From: Aciduricibacillus chroicocephali
Lineage (GTDB): Bacteria; Bacillota; Bacilli; Bacillales; Amphibacillaceae
NCBI RefSeq assembly: GCF_030762805.1
Contig: NZ_CP129113.1
Coordinates: 944,001-1,008,000 of the forward strand
Direction: 5' to 3'
DNA: 64,000 nt
Below the pieces are notes generated by a model. That model did not search any database and was not told where the DNA came from. It was given only the letters and a program-made list of their open reading frames with translations. The position numbers and the translations under genes were made by a program. Shown here one piece after another: positions 17,402-24,617 of the stretch (its first letter is position 1; every line of letters begins with the position of its first letter).

Positions 17402-17785
17402 TTATAAAAGATATTTCATAACAATTTTACCAATCCAAACTGCAAACAGAAGCCAGATTAGTATAAACAAACTGCCCATAAGCCAATTTTTTGGTTTTCC
17501 TTTTCTTCTTAGATCTTCTGCTTTTTCTCTATTCTCTTCTAGAACATTGGAGGGAATTATCTTAAGTGATATCGAAATACCAAGTGGAACGATGATTAAA
17601 TCATCTAAATAACCTAGGACTGGAATGAAATCTGGGATCAAATCTATTGGACTAAAAGCATAGGCAACTACACAAATAACAAAAACTTTTGCAAACCAGT
17701 GAGTTCTATCATCCTTATATGATAAGAACAGGACGTATAATTCCTGCTTTAATCTTTTAGCGAATAGTTTAAGTCTTGAAATCAC
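17402..17785 (-). CDS. YkvA family (DUF1232) membrane protein
   Basis: A 127-residue protein with the DUF1232 motif AYAFSPIDLIPDFIPVLGYL near residue 40, the hallmark of YkvA-like proteins, between two hydrophobic segments; a third membrane segment ends the protein (WLMGSLFILIWLLFAVWIG). Function unknown; a few members are small integral membrane proteins of unclear role. GTG start at 17783-17785 follows AGGAGGTAAGCGAT. It stands alone after the accessory region and diverges from the lipoprotein gene. Confidence 0.85.
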   Translation of the reverse strand: MISRLKLFAKRLKQELYVLFLSYKDDRTHWFAKVFVICVVAYAFSPIDLIPDFIPVLGYLDDLIIVPLGISISLKIIPSNVLEENREKAEDLRRKGKPKNWLMGSLFILIWLLFAVWIGKIVMKYLL

Positions 17786-17982
17786 ATCGCTTACCTCCTT
17801 TTTTTATAAATATAAAGCATGCTATGGCTAAAGGAAATAAGTTTTTAGCTATTAGTACTATTGAATTAGTAACTTAATGGGAAAATTTTATATGTGAGTA
17901 AAGGGTGATGTTCTGAAAATGAAAAAAAGAAAGAGTAGATGAGGGAACACTCAATTAACTTTTGTCTTTAAATAATAATTTC

Positions 17983-18012
17983 TTACAAATAATTGAATAT
18001 TATGTATATAAT
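17983..18012 (+). promoter_or_regulatory. Promoter for the lipoprotein gene
   Basis: TTACAA (17983-17988) and TATAAT (18007-18012) with an 18-base spacer, about 100 bases before the chosen start. The remaining sequence between 17786 and 18111 shows no other feature. Confidence 0.5.
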
Positions 18013-18111
18013 ATTCATAAGGATTGAGTGTCTACAGAAAGGAAAATAAATCAACTGTCCAAAAGATATTGGAATTTTACTTTGAATATAAAGAAAAGCA
18101 GGGGAATGAAT

Positions 18112-18669
18112 ATGCTGAGGAAAAATGGAATTCTTTCCTTTCTAGCAATTATGCTGTTGATAATATTTGCTGGATGTAAAGGAACAGATGATAATTTAAT
18201 TGAGGAAAATGAAGATTTTAGAGAGGAAGTAAAAAGCAAAAATACAATTAAGATTCCAAACGATATCCCAGGGTTTGTAAAAATGAGTGATTTTCAAGAT
18301 ATCGATTGGTCCAAGAAGGCAACATATATTGATGGTGGTGATTTGATTGGTAATAAGGGGAAAGCAGCAATTCTTGGAGCGGATGCTTCGCCAATCAATA
18401 ATACGCCAAAATGGATGTGGCTTCTATGGGGTGTAAAAGATGTTGACCTGACAGTGATCGGTTATGAAAAATATTCAAATACAGTTAGCAAAGTTCTAAC
18501 TGGCGGTTGGACCGAGCCTGTTGCGGGAGAAAACGATGGAGCGGATGCCCATTTGCCATCAAACGTAGAGTTGCCGAAAGCGGGCAACTGGGCCATGCTT
18601 CTCTATTGTGATGGAAAGTTGTTTGATACTATAATTTTAGATGTTAAAAAAATAGTTCATACCAATTAA
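18112..18669 (+). CDS. Putative lipoprotein, possibly DUF4871/YhfM-like
   Basis: A 185-residue exported lipoprotein: MLRKNG, a hydrophobic stretch, then the lipobox FAGC. The mature part contains a conserved-looking segment WMWLLWGVKDVDLTVIGYEK and a Gly-rich end resembling DUF4871 proteins such as B. subtilis YhfM; this similarity is from memory and uncertain. The start at 18112 was preferred over upstream ATG 18106 and a longer frame from 18028 because AGGGGA is spaced seven bases from 18112 and the signal peptide begins there. Function unknown. Confidence 0.7.
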   Translation: MLRKNGILSFLAIMLLIIFAGCKGTDDNLIEENEDFREEVKSKNTIKIPNDIPGFVKMSDFQDIDWSKKATYIDGGDLIGNKGKAAILGADASPINNTPKWMWLLWGVKDVDLTVIGYEKYSNTVSKVLTGGWTEPVAGENDGADAHLPSNVELPKAGNWAMLLYCDGKLFDTIILDVKKIVHTN

Positions 18670-18781
18670 TATCTTATCTATTACAAAAAATTCAAATAAA
18701 TTTTAGGTAGGCGGACATGTTACGCCCATTTCATGTATAATGGATACAAGCTAGATCATTTTGAAGTGAGGTGCAAACAAC

Positions 18782-18985
18782 ATGGGTATTGGAAACATTG
18801 GAATTCCCGGTTTGATTCTTATTCTTGTTATGGCGCTCATTATTTTCGGGCCGAAAAAATTACCGGAGATTGGTAAAGCGGCAGGTGAAACGCTTCGTGA
18901 ATTCAAGAATTCAGCAAGCGGCCTCATGAATGATCATGAGAAGAAGGATGCAAATAACAAATCCGACAAACAGGAACAGCAATAA
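18782..18985 (+). CDS. tatA: Twin-arginine translocase subunit TatA
   Basis: A 67-residue TatA: a single N-terminal membrane helix ([15 protein letters not shown]), then the [20 protein letters not shown] amphipathic helix with the conserved FGP hinge, then a charged tail. TatA forms the pore for folded proteins carrying a twin-arginine signal. No tatC gene follows; the gene is a single unit ended by a strong terminator. The Dyp-type peroxidase EfeB at 28808-30103 has a twin-arginine signal and is a likely client, as YwbN is for TatAyCy in B. subtilis. GAAGTGAGGTG precedes the ATG. Confidence 0.93.
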   Translation: MGIGNIGIPGLILILVMALIIFGPKKLPEIGKAAGETLREFKNSASGLMNDHEKKDANNKSDKQEQQ

Positions 18986-19036
18986 TCGCCGTTAATCTGT
19001 TACGTCGAATAATGTTAAATCATATGAAGTATATTC

Positions 19037-19070
19037 AGCGACTGGCAGTAAAAGCCAGTCGCTTTCATTT
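19037..19070 (+). terminator. Terminator after tatA
   Basis: Perfect 10-bp stem AGCGACTGGC (19037-19046)/GCCAGTCGCT (19054-19063) with a seven-base loop and TTCATTTT tail. Confidence 0.85.
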
Positions 19071-19147
19071 TACGTAAAGTCTTTTTTTGTCTAGTTGAAA
19101 TTCAAGAGGGGAATACTTTAATTGGATACAAAGGAGGGCAACAATAC

Positions 19148-19810
19148 ATGCAAGTAAAAATACAGATGCTTTATAGTACTCCAAAAAATGTAGTGACTAC
19201 TTTCGTTTCAGAACCATTGCCAGCTGGGGAGGCTATTGTGATGGTGGAAGATATGCAAAAAACAGGGCGGATCAGTAATATATTGTTTGTTGACAACAAA
19301 GAGCAGGAGTGGAACTTGAAAGAGCTGAAAAAACTTCTAGAAGGAATTGAGGAAGAGCCACATGACATTACCATCTACTTTGATGGCGGATATGATATCG
19401 AATCTGGTCGTGCAGGGCTTGGTTGTGCCATTTATTATAAGCAAAATGGAAAATCGTATCGAATTCGAAAAAATGCGCTTGTAGATGAACTGTCATCTAA
19501 TAATGAAGCTGAATATGCCGCACTTCACCTAGCTCTTAAAGAACTGGAGTATATGGGAGCACGTCATATAGAAGTGAATATTATTGGAGACTCAAAAGTT
19601 GTCATTCATCAACTCAATGGTGAGTGGCCTGTTTATGAAGAAACATTATCTGAATGGGCTGATAGAATTGATGCGAAGCTTGAACAGCTTGGTTTTGAGC
19701 CCCATTATGAGGCAATATCAAGAAAAGGCAATAGGGAGGCAGATCAGCTTGCGGGGCAGGCTTTGCGCGGAGAAGAAATGTTCAGTACATTGGAATTAGA
19801 ACAAAAGTAA
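19148..19810 (+). CDS. RNase HI-like protein (RVT_3 family, YpeP-like)
   Basis: A 220-residue protein whose C-terminal 140 residues form an RNase HI fold. Active-site positions can be seen: Asp79 in IYFDGGYD, Glu122 in NNEAEY, the Asp of IIGDSKVV, and the last Asp in NREADQLA. All four acidic residues are retained, so nuclease activity on RNA-DNA hybrids is plausible, although several Bacillus homologues of this type are reported as inactive. The N-terminal 75 residues are a separate small domain of unknown role. AAAGGAGGGC precedes the ATG. Confidence 0.85.
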   Translation: MQVKIQMLYSTPKNVVTTFVSEPLPAGEAIVMVEDMQKTGRISNILFVDNKEQEWNLKELKKLLEGIEEEPHDITIYFDGGYDIESGRAGLGCAIYYKQNGKSYRIRKNALVDELSSNNEAEYAALHLALKELEYMGARHIEVNIIGDSKVVIHQLNGEWPVYEETLSEWADRIDAKLEQLGFEPHYEAISRKGNREADQLAGQALRGEEMFSTLELEQK

Positions 19811-19845
19811 GGAGGGACAGCTCAGTAATAGCTGCCCCTCCTTAC
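19807..19845. terminator. Bidirectional terminator between the RNase HI-like gene and yjzC
   Basis: A 16-bp stem with one mismatch: GTAAGGAGGGACAGCT (19807-19822) and AGCTGCCCCTCCTTAC (19830-19845), loop CAGTAAT. It overlaps the stop codon of the left gene. Confidence 0.8.
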
Positions 19846-19850
19846 TCTTC

Positions 19851-20027
19851 TTAGTTCTTTTCATAAGTCCAGACACGGTTCTGATTTCTCGTCTCGGGAA
19901 ACTTGTCACCTGTCTCCATCTTCAACATTTGCGGATTTTGTACGCTTGTGCCAGTCTCTCCGATTTCTACATAGAGCCCATTTTTAGGAGCTTTTTGACC
20001 CGCTCTAAATTGTGTTGGTTCACCCAT
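19851..20027 (-). CDS. yjzC: YjzC family protein
   Basis: A 58-residue protein starting MGEPTQFRAGQKAPKNGLY and continuing VEIGETGTSVQNP, the pattern of the YjzC family of small Bacillus proteins (RxGxKAPxNGxYxEIGETG). Function is unknown. AAAGGGGTC precedes the ATG at 20027 by about seven bases. It is convergent with the RNase HI-like gene across a shared hairpin. Confidence 0.88.
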   Translation of the reverse strand: MGEPTQFRAGQKAPKNGLYVEIGETGTSVQNPQMLKMETGDKFPETRNQNRVWTYEKN

Positions 20028-20144
20028 TTGTATGACCCCTTTCTGTCATGAAATGCATTCTTATCATGTTCAATTGAGAAAAAAATCATGCATGAGGATG
20101 AAGAAGGAGTAAGAGGGACAAAATACAGTAAAAGGGGTGAAATA

Positions 20145-20279
20145 ATGTCTGAACAGAACAAGAACCGTAACAAAGATAAGGGTAAGCAGAATAATAAGAA
20201 TAAACATGATCGTAACGGTGACACAGTAGAATTTGCAGAGGAAAGTGTATTTAACGTGGACAAAAAGAAGCGTAAATAA
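20145..20279 (+). CDS. Hypothetical 44-residue basic protein
   Basis: A small, Lys/Asn/Asp-rich, soluble protein: MSEQNKNRNKDKGKQNNKNK, then a segment VEFAEESVFNV and a basic tail. AAAGGGGTG precedes the ATG by six bases and a bidirectional hairpin follows, so it is probably expressed. Composition recalls small acid-soluble or spore-core proteins but I cannot assign a family. The frame could extend upstream to 20088 but lacks a ribosome site there. Confidence 0.6.
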   Translation: MSEQNKNRNKDKGKQNNKNKHDRNGDTVEFAEESVFNVDKKKRK

Positions 20280-20285
20280 ATAAAC

Positions 20286-20309
20286 CCCTCATTCCAATTG
20301 GAGTGAGGG
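20286..20309. terminator. Bidirectional terminator between the small gene and thiE
   Basis: A 10-12 bp stem, CCCTCATTCCAA (20286-20297) with TTGGAGTGAGGG (20298-20309), one G-U pair, AATT apex. T-rich sequence follows on the plus side and A/T-rich on the other. Confidence 0.75.
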
Positions 20310-20321
20310 ATTAATTTATTT

Positions 20322-20942
20322 TTAGAGTTGATCAATGGTTTCTTGTACATTTTTAGAGCGGGTAATCGCTGAGATGATAGCAACACCGTCTGCGCCGGCC
20401 TCAAGAACGGACTGGGCATTCTCCGGCTTAATACCACCGATACCGACAATCGGTTTGTCAGGATAAAGGACGCGGAGCTGCTCGATCCATTCAACACCTG
20501 TTGCCTGCTTTGCATCTACCTTTGTCGCAGTCCAGAATACAGGACCTGCACCGAGATAGTCGGCGTATTCAATTTGAGGTGATTTCGCTTCTTCCATATT
20601 GGAGACAGAGAGACCGATAATTAAGTCTGGATATTTGGCACGAATCTCATCAGCTTTTGCATCCTGCTGACCAAGATGGATGCCATCTGCTTCAAGGAAA
20701 TCAATGAGTTCAATATCGTCGTTGATAATAAAAGGGATATTATAACGTTTACATATATCACGAAATCTTTTGCCAAGTCTTATTTTGTCACCACCAAAAA
20801 CTGAACCAGGACCTTTTTCGCGGAATTGAAATGCGGTAATCCCTGAACGGGCAGCTTCTTCTAGTAACATGCCTGGTGCCCGTACACAGTTCTGGCTTCC
20901 CATGACAAAATATTTGCGGAGCTGTTTTCTGTCAAATATCAT
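20322..20942 (-). CDS. thiE: Thiamine phosphate synthase ThiE
   Basis: A 206-residue TIM-barrel enzyme that joins hydroxymethylpyrimidine diphosphate and thiazole phosphate to thiamine phosphate. Visible motifs: QFREKGPG (pyrophosphate binding, near residue 38), FIINDDIELIDFLEADGIHL with GQQDAKADEIR, LGAGPVFWTATK, and VGIGGIKPENA near residue 160. Length is normal. Last gene of the thiW-thiD-thiM-thiE operon; its start overlaps thiM by 11 bp. Controlled with the operon by the TPP riboswitch upstream of thiW. Confidence 0.96.
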   Translation of the reverse strand: MIFDRKQLRKYFVMGSQNCVRAPGMLLEEAARSGITAFQFREKGPGSVFGGDKIRLGKRFRDICKRYNIPFIINDDIELIDFLEADGIHLGQQDAKADEIRAKYPDLIIGLSVSNMEEAKSPQIEYADYLGAGPVFWTATKVDAKQATGVEWIEQLRVLYPDKPIVGIGGIKPENAQSVLEAGADGVAIISAITRSKNVQETIDQL

Positions 20943-21717
20943 TAGAGAATCCCTCCTTCATATCAAGAATATCATATGAAAGTGCGTCTATAAAATATGG
21001 AAGGAATGTACCGGGACCATGCACTTGAGGGTGATTTGCAGCATGTTGAGCTGCCAAACCGTAAAAAGCAACAGCAGTGCCAATTTTTTTAATTGTATCT
21101 GCTTTAACAGTAAGGCAGGCTGCAATAATGGAACCTAACAGACAACCACCGCCCGTTATTTTTTCCAAAAGAGGGTGGCCTGTACGGTTCTTAAAAGTAT
21201 CTTTCCCCACAGCAATATAGTCGATCTCTCCAGTTACAACTGCTGCTGTTCCATATTTCTTGGCAACAGTAAGTGCTACTTTTTCCGCATCGCCACTGCC
21301 AATAGCATCTACTCCGCGTGTTTGCCAAGGAATATCGGCAAGATATGCCATCTCTCCGGCATTGCCTTTAATAACATCCATTTTTACATTATCTAGTATT
21401 GTTTTTCCTGCTTCTTTATTGAATACTGAACCAGCAATTCCAACGGGATCAAAGACTACAGGTATCCCTAATTCATTTGCAGTTTGGCCTGTCTTCACAT
21501 ATGTTTCTATGTCTATACGGGTTAGCGTACCCATATTGAGCAGGACAGCATTGGATTTTGTTGTGATTTCTGGTGCAGATTCAATGTACTTCGCCATTAT
21601 GGGCGTGCCTCCAAAAGAGAGAAGGCCATTGGCACTAAAATTCATTACGACTTGATTTGTTAGATGATGAATTAGAGGTGTATGAGCTCGTACTTGATCG
21701 AGTATTTTCTGTTCCAT
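20932..21717 (-). CDS. thiM: Hydroxyethylthiazole kinase ThiM
   Basis: A 261-residue kinase that phosphorylates the thiazole alcohol for thiamine salvage. Family motifs: PLIHHLTNQVVMNFSANGLL at the N-terminus, PVVFDPVGIAGS near residue 96, IKGNAGEMAYL, and the C-terminal TGGGCLLGSIIAACL with the catalytic Cys. ATG at 21717 preferred (AAGG nine bases upstream); a TTG at 21726 would overlap the thiD stop. Tight packing shows coupling within the operon. Confidence 0.96.
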   Translation of the reverse strand: MEQKILDQVRAHTPLIHHLTNQVVMNFSANGLLSFGGTPIMAKYIESAPEITTKSNAVLLNMGTLTRIDIETYVKTGQTANELGIPVVFDPVGIAGSVFNKEAGKTILDNVKMDVIKGNAGEMAYLADIPWQTRGVDAIGSGDAEKVALTVAKKYGTAAVVTGEIDYIAVGKDTFKNRTGHPLLEKITGGGCLLGSIIAACLTVKADTIKKIGTAVAFYGLAAQHAANHPQVHGPGTFLPYFIDALSYDILDMKEGFSNDI

Positions 21718-21722
21718 GATCT

Positions 21723-22520
21723 TCAACCTTCAATCCGAGGAGCCCAATGATTCGTCGGCCCATTGCCTTTACCGATATTAAAGGAATAACGAATGGCTTC
21801 TGTAATATATTTTTTCGACAGTTCTACCGCCTCATATAGTGAAAGGCCTTTTGCAAGATATGCTGTTATCGCCGCAGAGAGGGTGCAACCTGTACCGTGA
21901 GTGTTTTTCGTGTTGATTCTTTCGGAAGTGAAAGTGTGCATTGTTTTGCCATCAAACAGTACATCTGCCGCCTGATCATTTAAGTGCCCGCCTTTGACGA
22001 GAGCTGATTGTGCTCCATAACGGCTTACAATTGCTGCCGCTGCATCTTTCATATCATCAAGAGTTTTTATTTCAACGCCTATAAGACTCTCTGCTTCTGG
22101 AATGTTTGGTGTTACAATTTTAGCGAAGGGCATAAGTCTGTCACGGAGGAAAGTACGTGCATCTTCATGGATCAATGAATCACCGCTTGTAGCGACCATT
22201 ACAGGGTCCATCACATAGGGAACACCGATTTCAGGAATTTTCCTCTCAAGGAGTTCCATCATTTCCAGGTTGGCAATCATGCCTGTTTTGAAAGCATCGA
22301 CAGGAATATCAGAGATAACAGAGTTAATCTGACTTTCAATCAAATCAATTGGCTGGTGGAGTACTTTTTGTACACCAGTTGTATTCTGAGCCAAAACAGA
22401 AGTAATGACGGTCATGCCGTACGTTCTTAATTCCTGAAAGGTTTTTAAATCTGCTTGAATCCCAGCACCGCCAGTTGGGTCAGTACCTGCAATTGTTAAT
22501 GTACAATTTACGTTTTTCAT
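21723..22520 (-). CDS. thiD: Hydroxymethylpyrimidine (phosphate) kinase ThiD
   Basis: A 265-residue ribokinase-fold enzyme that phosphorylates HMP and HMP-P. Motifs: TIAGTDPTGGAGIQADLKTF at the N-terminus, VMDPVMVATSGDSL near residue 105, TPNIPEAESL, and the anion hole NTHGTGCTLSAAITAYL near 210 with the catalytic Asp-equivalent region. AGAGGTGAATTTGA precedes the ATG. It starts six bases after thiW ends. With ThiM and ThiE it supplies both substrates of thiamine phosphate synthesis from salvaged precursors; no de novo thiC or thiG is in the window. Confidence 0.95.
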   Translation of the reverse strand: MKNVNCTLTIAGTDPTGGAGIQADLKTFQELRTYGMTVITSVLAQNTTGVQKVLHQPIDLIESQINSVISDIPVDAFKTGMIANLEMMELLERKIPEIGVPYVMDPVMVATSGDSLIHEDARTFLRDRLMPFAKIVTPNIPEAESLIGVEIKTLDDMKDAAAAIVSRYGAQSALVKGGHLNDQAADVLFDGKTMHTFTSERINTKNTHGTGCTLSAAITAYLAKGLSLYEAVELSKKYITEAIRYSFNIGKGNGPTNHWAPRIEG

Positions 22521-22526
22521 TCAAAT

Positions 22527-23036
22527 TCACCTCTTTTTGAATTGGGTCAGTCTACTTGTAGAAAAAACATTTTTTCGAAGTCTGACAGTAAGAAAGAGCC
22601 CGATTATCGCTCCAGAAATACTGCTTATAAGAAAAGATGGCATGAAGAAAAAAACACCAAAAGATGTATGCATAAAAAATTTCGCGAATGGAATAGCAAC
22701 TAATGAGGCAACAATACCTGTTCCAATAATTTCTCCTATGGCTGCAAAAGAAGGACGGCCGCTTAATCGGAACAGGATACCCGCGAATAAAGCGCCAATC
22801 ATTCCTCCTGGAAAAGCGAGCAGAGAACCAATTCCAAGCATATTGCGTACAAGGGCCATTACGAAAGCTGCCAAAACAGCAGGACCGGGGCCGAACAGGA
22901 TGGCGGCGATGACATTCACTGCATGCTGGACTGGATATGCTTTTGCAATGCCGGCAGGGAACCAGAGAAACTGAGAGCAGAGTGTACCGATTGCGATAAG
23001 AGCAGCAAGGGCTGCCATTACATTTACTCTTTTCAA
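22527..23036 (-). CDS. thiW: ECF transporter S-component ThiW
   Basis: A 169-residue hydrophobic protein with about five or six membrane segments, rich in Ala, Gly and Phe, with FPAGIAKAYPVQHAVNVIAA near the N-terminus and FPGGMIGALFAGI, as in ThiW. ThiW is the substrate-binding component of an energy-coupling-factor transporter and is predicted to import the thiazole precursor, matching the ThiM kinase. The TTG at 23036 was chosen since AAAGGA is nine bases upstream; an ATG at 23060 would sit on the terminator's U-run without a ribosome site. The shared EcfAAT module is not in the window. Confidence 0.9.
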   Translation of the reverse strand: MKRVNVMAALAALIAIGTLCSQFLWFPAGIAKAYPVQHAVNVIAAILFGPGPAVLAAFVMALVRNMLGIGSLLAFPGGMIGALFAGILFRLSGRPSFAAIGEIIGTGIVASLVAIPFAKFFMHTSFGVFFFMPSFLISSISGAIIGLFLTVRLRKNVFSTSRLTQFKKR

Positions 23037-23059
23037 ATGGCAAAATCCTTTCATATTCA

Positions 23060-23094
23060 TATAAAAAAGCCGGTTTCAGCTGAAACCGGCTTTT
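23060..23094 (-). terminator. Attenuator terminator of the TPP riboswitch
   Basis: A perfect 11-bp inverted repeat, GCCGGTTTCAG/CTGAAACCGGC (23069-23090), flanked by A-run and T-run so that the minus-strand RNA ends in six U residues just before thiW. It lies between the riboswitch aptamer and the operon and is the expected off-switch. Confidence 0.9.
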
Positions 23095-23130
23095 GAGGGT
23101 ATGCGAAATTGAACGGAATTAAATCCGCAT

Positions 23131-23216
23131 CTACTTCCCTCCGCTGGTATGAGCCAGATCAGGTTCTTAAGGGTTGGATGTATCCTCTCAGCCTTTATAG
23201 TGGGCACCCCTAGTAG
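23131..23216 (-). promoter_or_regulatory. TPP riboswitch (THI element)
   Basis: On the minus strand the aptamer core is complete: CTACTAGGGGTGCC, then GGCTGAGAGGA, ACCCTTAAGAACCTGATCTGG and GCGGAGGGAAGTAG (shown in pieces; 23216 down to 23131). It binds thiamine pyrophosphate and controls the thiW-thiD-thiM-thiE operon through the terminator at 23060-23094. Confidence 0.96.
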
Positions 23217-23244
23217 CTTGATAGTTTATTCATTAATCAGCCAT

Positions 23245-23273
23245 AGCATAACATAGGCATGAACCAAAAACAA
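23245..23273 (-). promoter_or_regulatory. Promoter of the thi operon
   Basis: On the minus strand TTGTTT (23268-23273) and TATGCT (23245-23250) are 17 bases apart, ending about 28 bases before the riboswitch. A moderate SigA match at the expected place. Confidence 0.5.
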
Positions 23274-23426
23274 ACTATAATCAGAATAGTACGAACGCTT
23301 GCTCCGATTTTGTGTATCTGCTATGATAGATTCATCCTCAGCAATTTCCTCCTTAGATCTATTATAATTCTTTCAAACACTTCATCTAAATTTCCTTGCT
23401 ATTAATAAAAAAGAGAGGTAATACAA

Positions 23427-24617
23427 ATGAAATTTTTTCATACAGCAGATTGGCATCTTGGCAAACTTGTTCAGGGTCTTTATATGACAGAAGACCAACG
23501 TTACATATTGGATCGTTTCGTAGAGGATGCTGCAAATGAACGTCCTGATGCAATTATTATTGCTGGTGACCTCTATGACAGGGCAGTGCCTCCGACAGAG
23601 GCTGTGCAACTTCTGAATGAAGTGCTCGACAAAATTGTATTGGATTTGAAAATACCTGTTATTGCCGTTGCAGGAAATCATGACAGTCCAAGCAGGCTCC
23701 ATTTTGGCAGTACAATCATGGAGCAGAATGGTTTCCATATCGTCGGTCAGTTCCAAAAAGAGAGAGAGCCAGTAGTGATGAAGGACGAATTCGGTGAAGT
23801 TCATTTTCATCTTGTTCCTTATTGTGATCCTAGTGTTGTCAGAGCTGCCTTTGAAGATGAAGAAATTCGTACTCATGATGATGCAATGAAAAAGATCTGT
23901 GAGACGATTTATTCTTCCATGTCAGATAAAGCGCGCAATGTTTTCGTAGGGCATGCTTTTGTAACGCCACATGGAGAGCCGGAAGAAAATACTAGTGATT
24001 CAGAACGTCCCCTTTCTGTAGGCGGAGCTGAGCATGTAAGTGCTCACCATTTTGTTGATTTCAACTATACGGCTCTCGGCCACCTGCACCAAGCACATCA
24101 TGTATTAAATGAAACAATTCGATATGCAGGCTCAATACTTAAATACTCAGCATCCGAAGCTACACATAAAAAAGGCTATTACGTTGTTGAAATTGATGGT
24201 GATGGAAACACAGAAGTCGAAAAGAGATTGCTTGAAGCGCGCCGTGATCTGCGTATTGTTGAAGCTAAAATGGATGATCTGCTGAAACAACCAATTTGTG
24301 ATGACTACGTTTTTGTCAGACTGCTTGATGAAATGCCAATTCTTTCACCAATGGAAAGGATTCGCTCTGTCTATCCAAATTGTTTGCATGTTGAAAGAGT
24401 CAATTTAAGCACTTCGGCAAATGGTGACAAAACGGTCTCAGCTAAGAAAAGAAGCGAAATGTCCGATATGGAGAGATTCGAAGCTTTTTATAAGGAAGTG
24501 CAAGGAAATGAACCTTCAGACAGAACTGTGGATCTATTTAAAGAGATTCTCGATGAGTGGCTTCATGAAGAAAGAGAAACGGTTATGGTACGCAAGGCGG
24601 GGGCTGAATCGAAATGA
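23427..24617 (+). CDS. sbcD: Exonuclease subunit SbcD
   Basis: A 396-residue Mre11-type nuclease, partner of SbcC in cutting DNA hairpins and processing double-strand ends. Metal-binding motifs in order: HTADWHLG (residue 5), IIAGDLYDR (near 47), VAGNHDSPSR (near 82), VGHAFV (near 175) and LGHLHQAH (near 215). AGAGAGGTAATACAA precedes the ATG. Its stop codon overlaps the sbcC start as ATGA, so the two are translated together. Confidence 0.95.
   Translation: MKFFHTADWHLGKLVQGLYMTEDQRYILDRFVEDAANERPDAIIIAGDLYDRAVPPTEAVQLLNEVLDKIVLDLKIPVIAVAGNHDSPSRLHFGSTIMEQNGFHIVGQFQKEREPVVMKDEFGEVHFHLVPYCDPSVVRAAFEDEEIRTHDDAMKKICETIYSSMSDKARNVFVGHAFVTPHGEPEENTSDSERPLSVGGAEHVSAHHFVDFNYTALGHLHQAHHVLNETIRYAGSILKYSASEATHKKGYYVVEIDGDGNTEVEKRLLEARRDLRIVEAKMDDLLKQPICDDYVFVRLLDEMPILSPMERIRSVYPNCLHVERVNLSTSANGDKTVSAKKRSEMSDMERFEAFYKEVQGNEPSDRTVDLFKEILDEWLHEERETVMVRKAGAESK

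Noticed and set aside
23382-23876. 164-codon minus-strand frame opposite sbcD
   Set aside because: Shadow of the sbcD coding frame; SbcD motifs are unambiguous on the plus strand.
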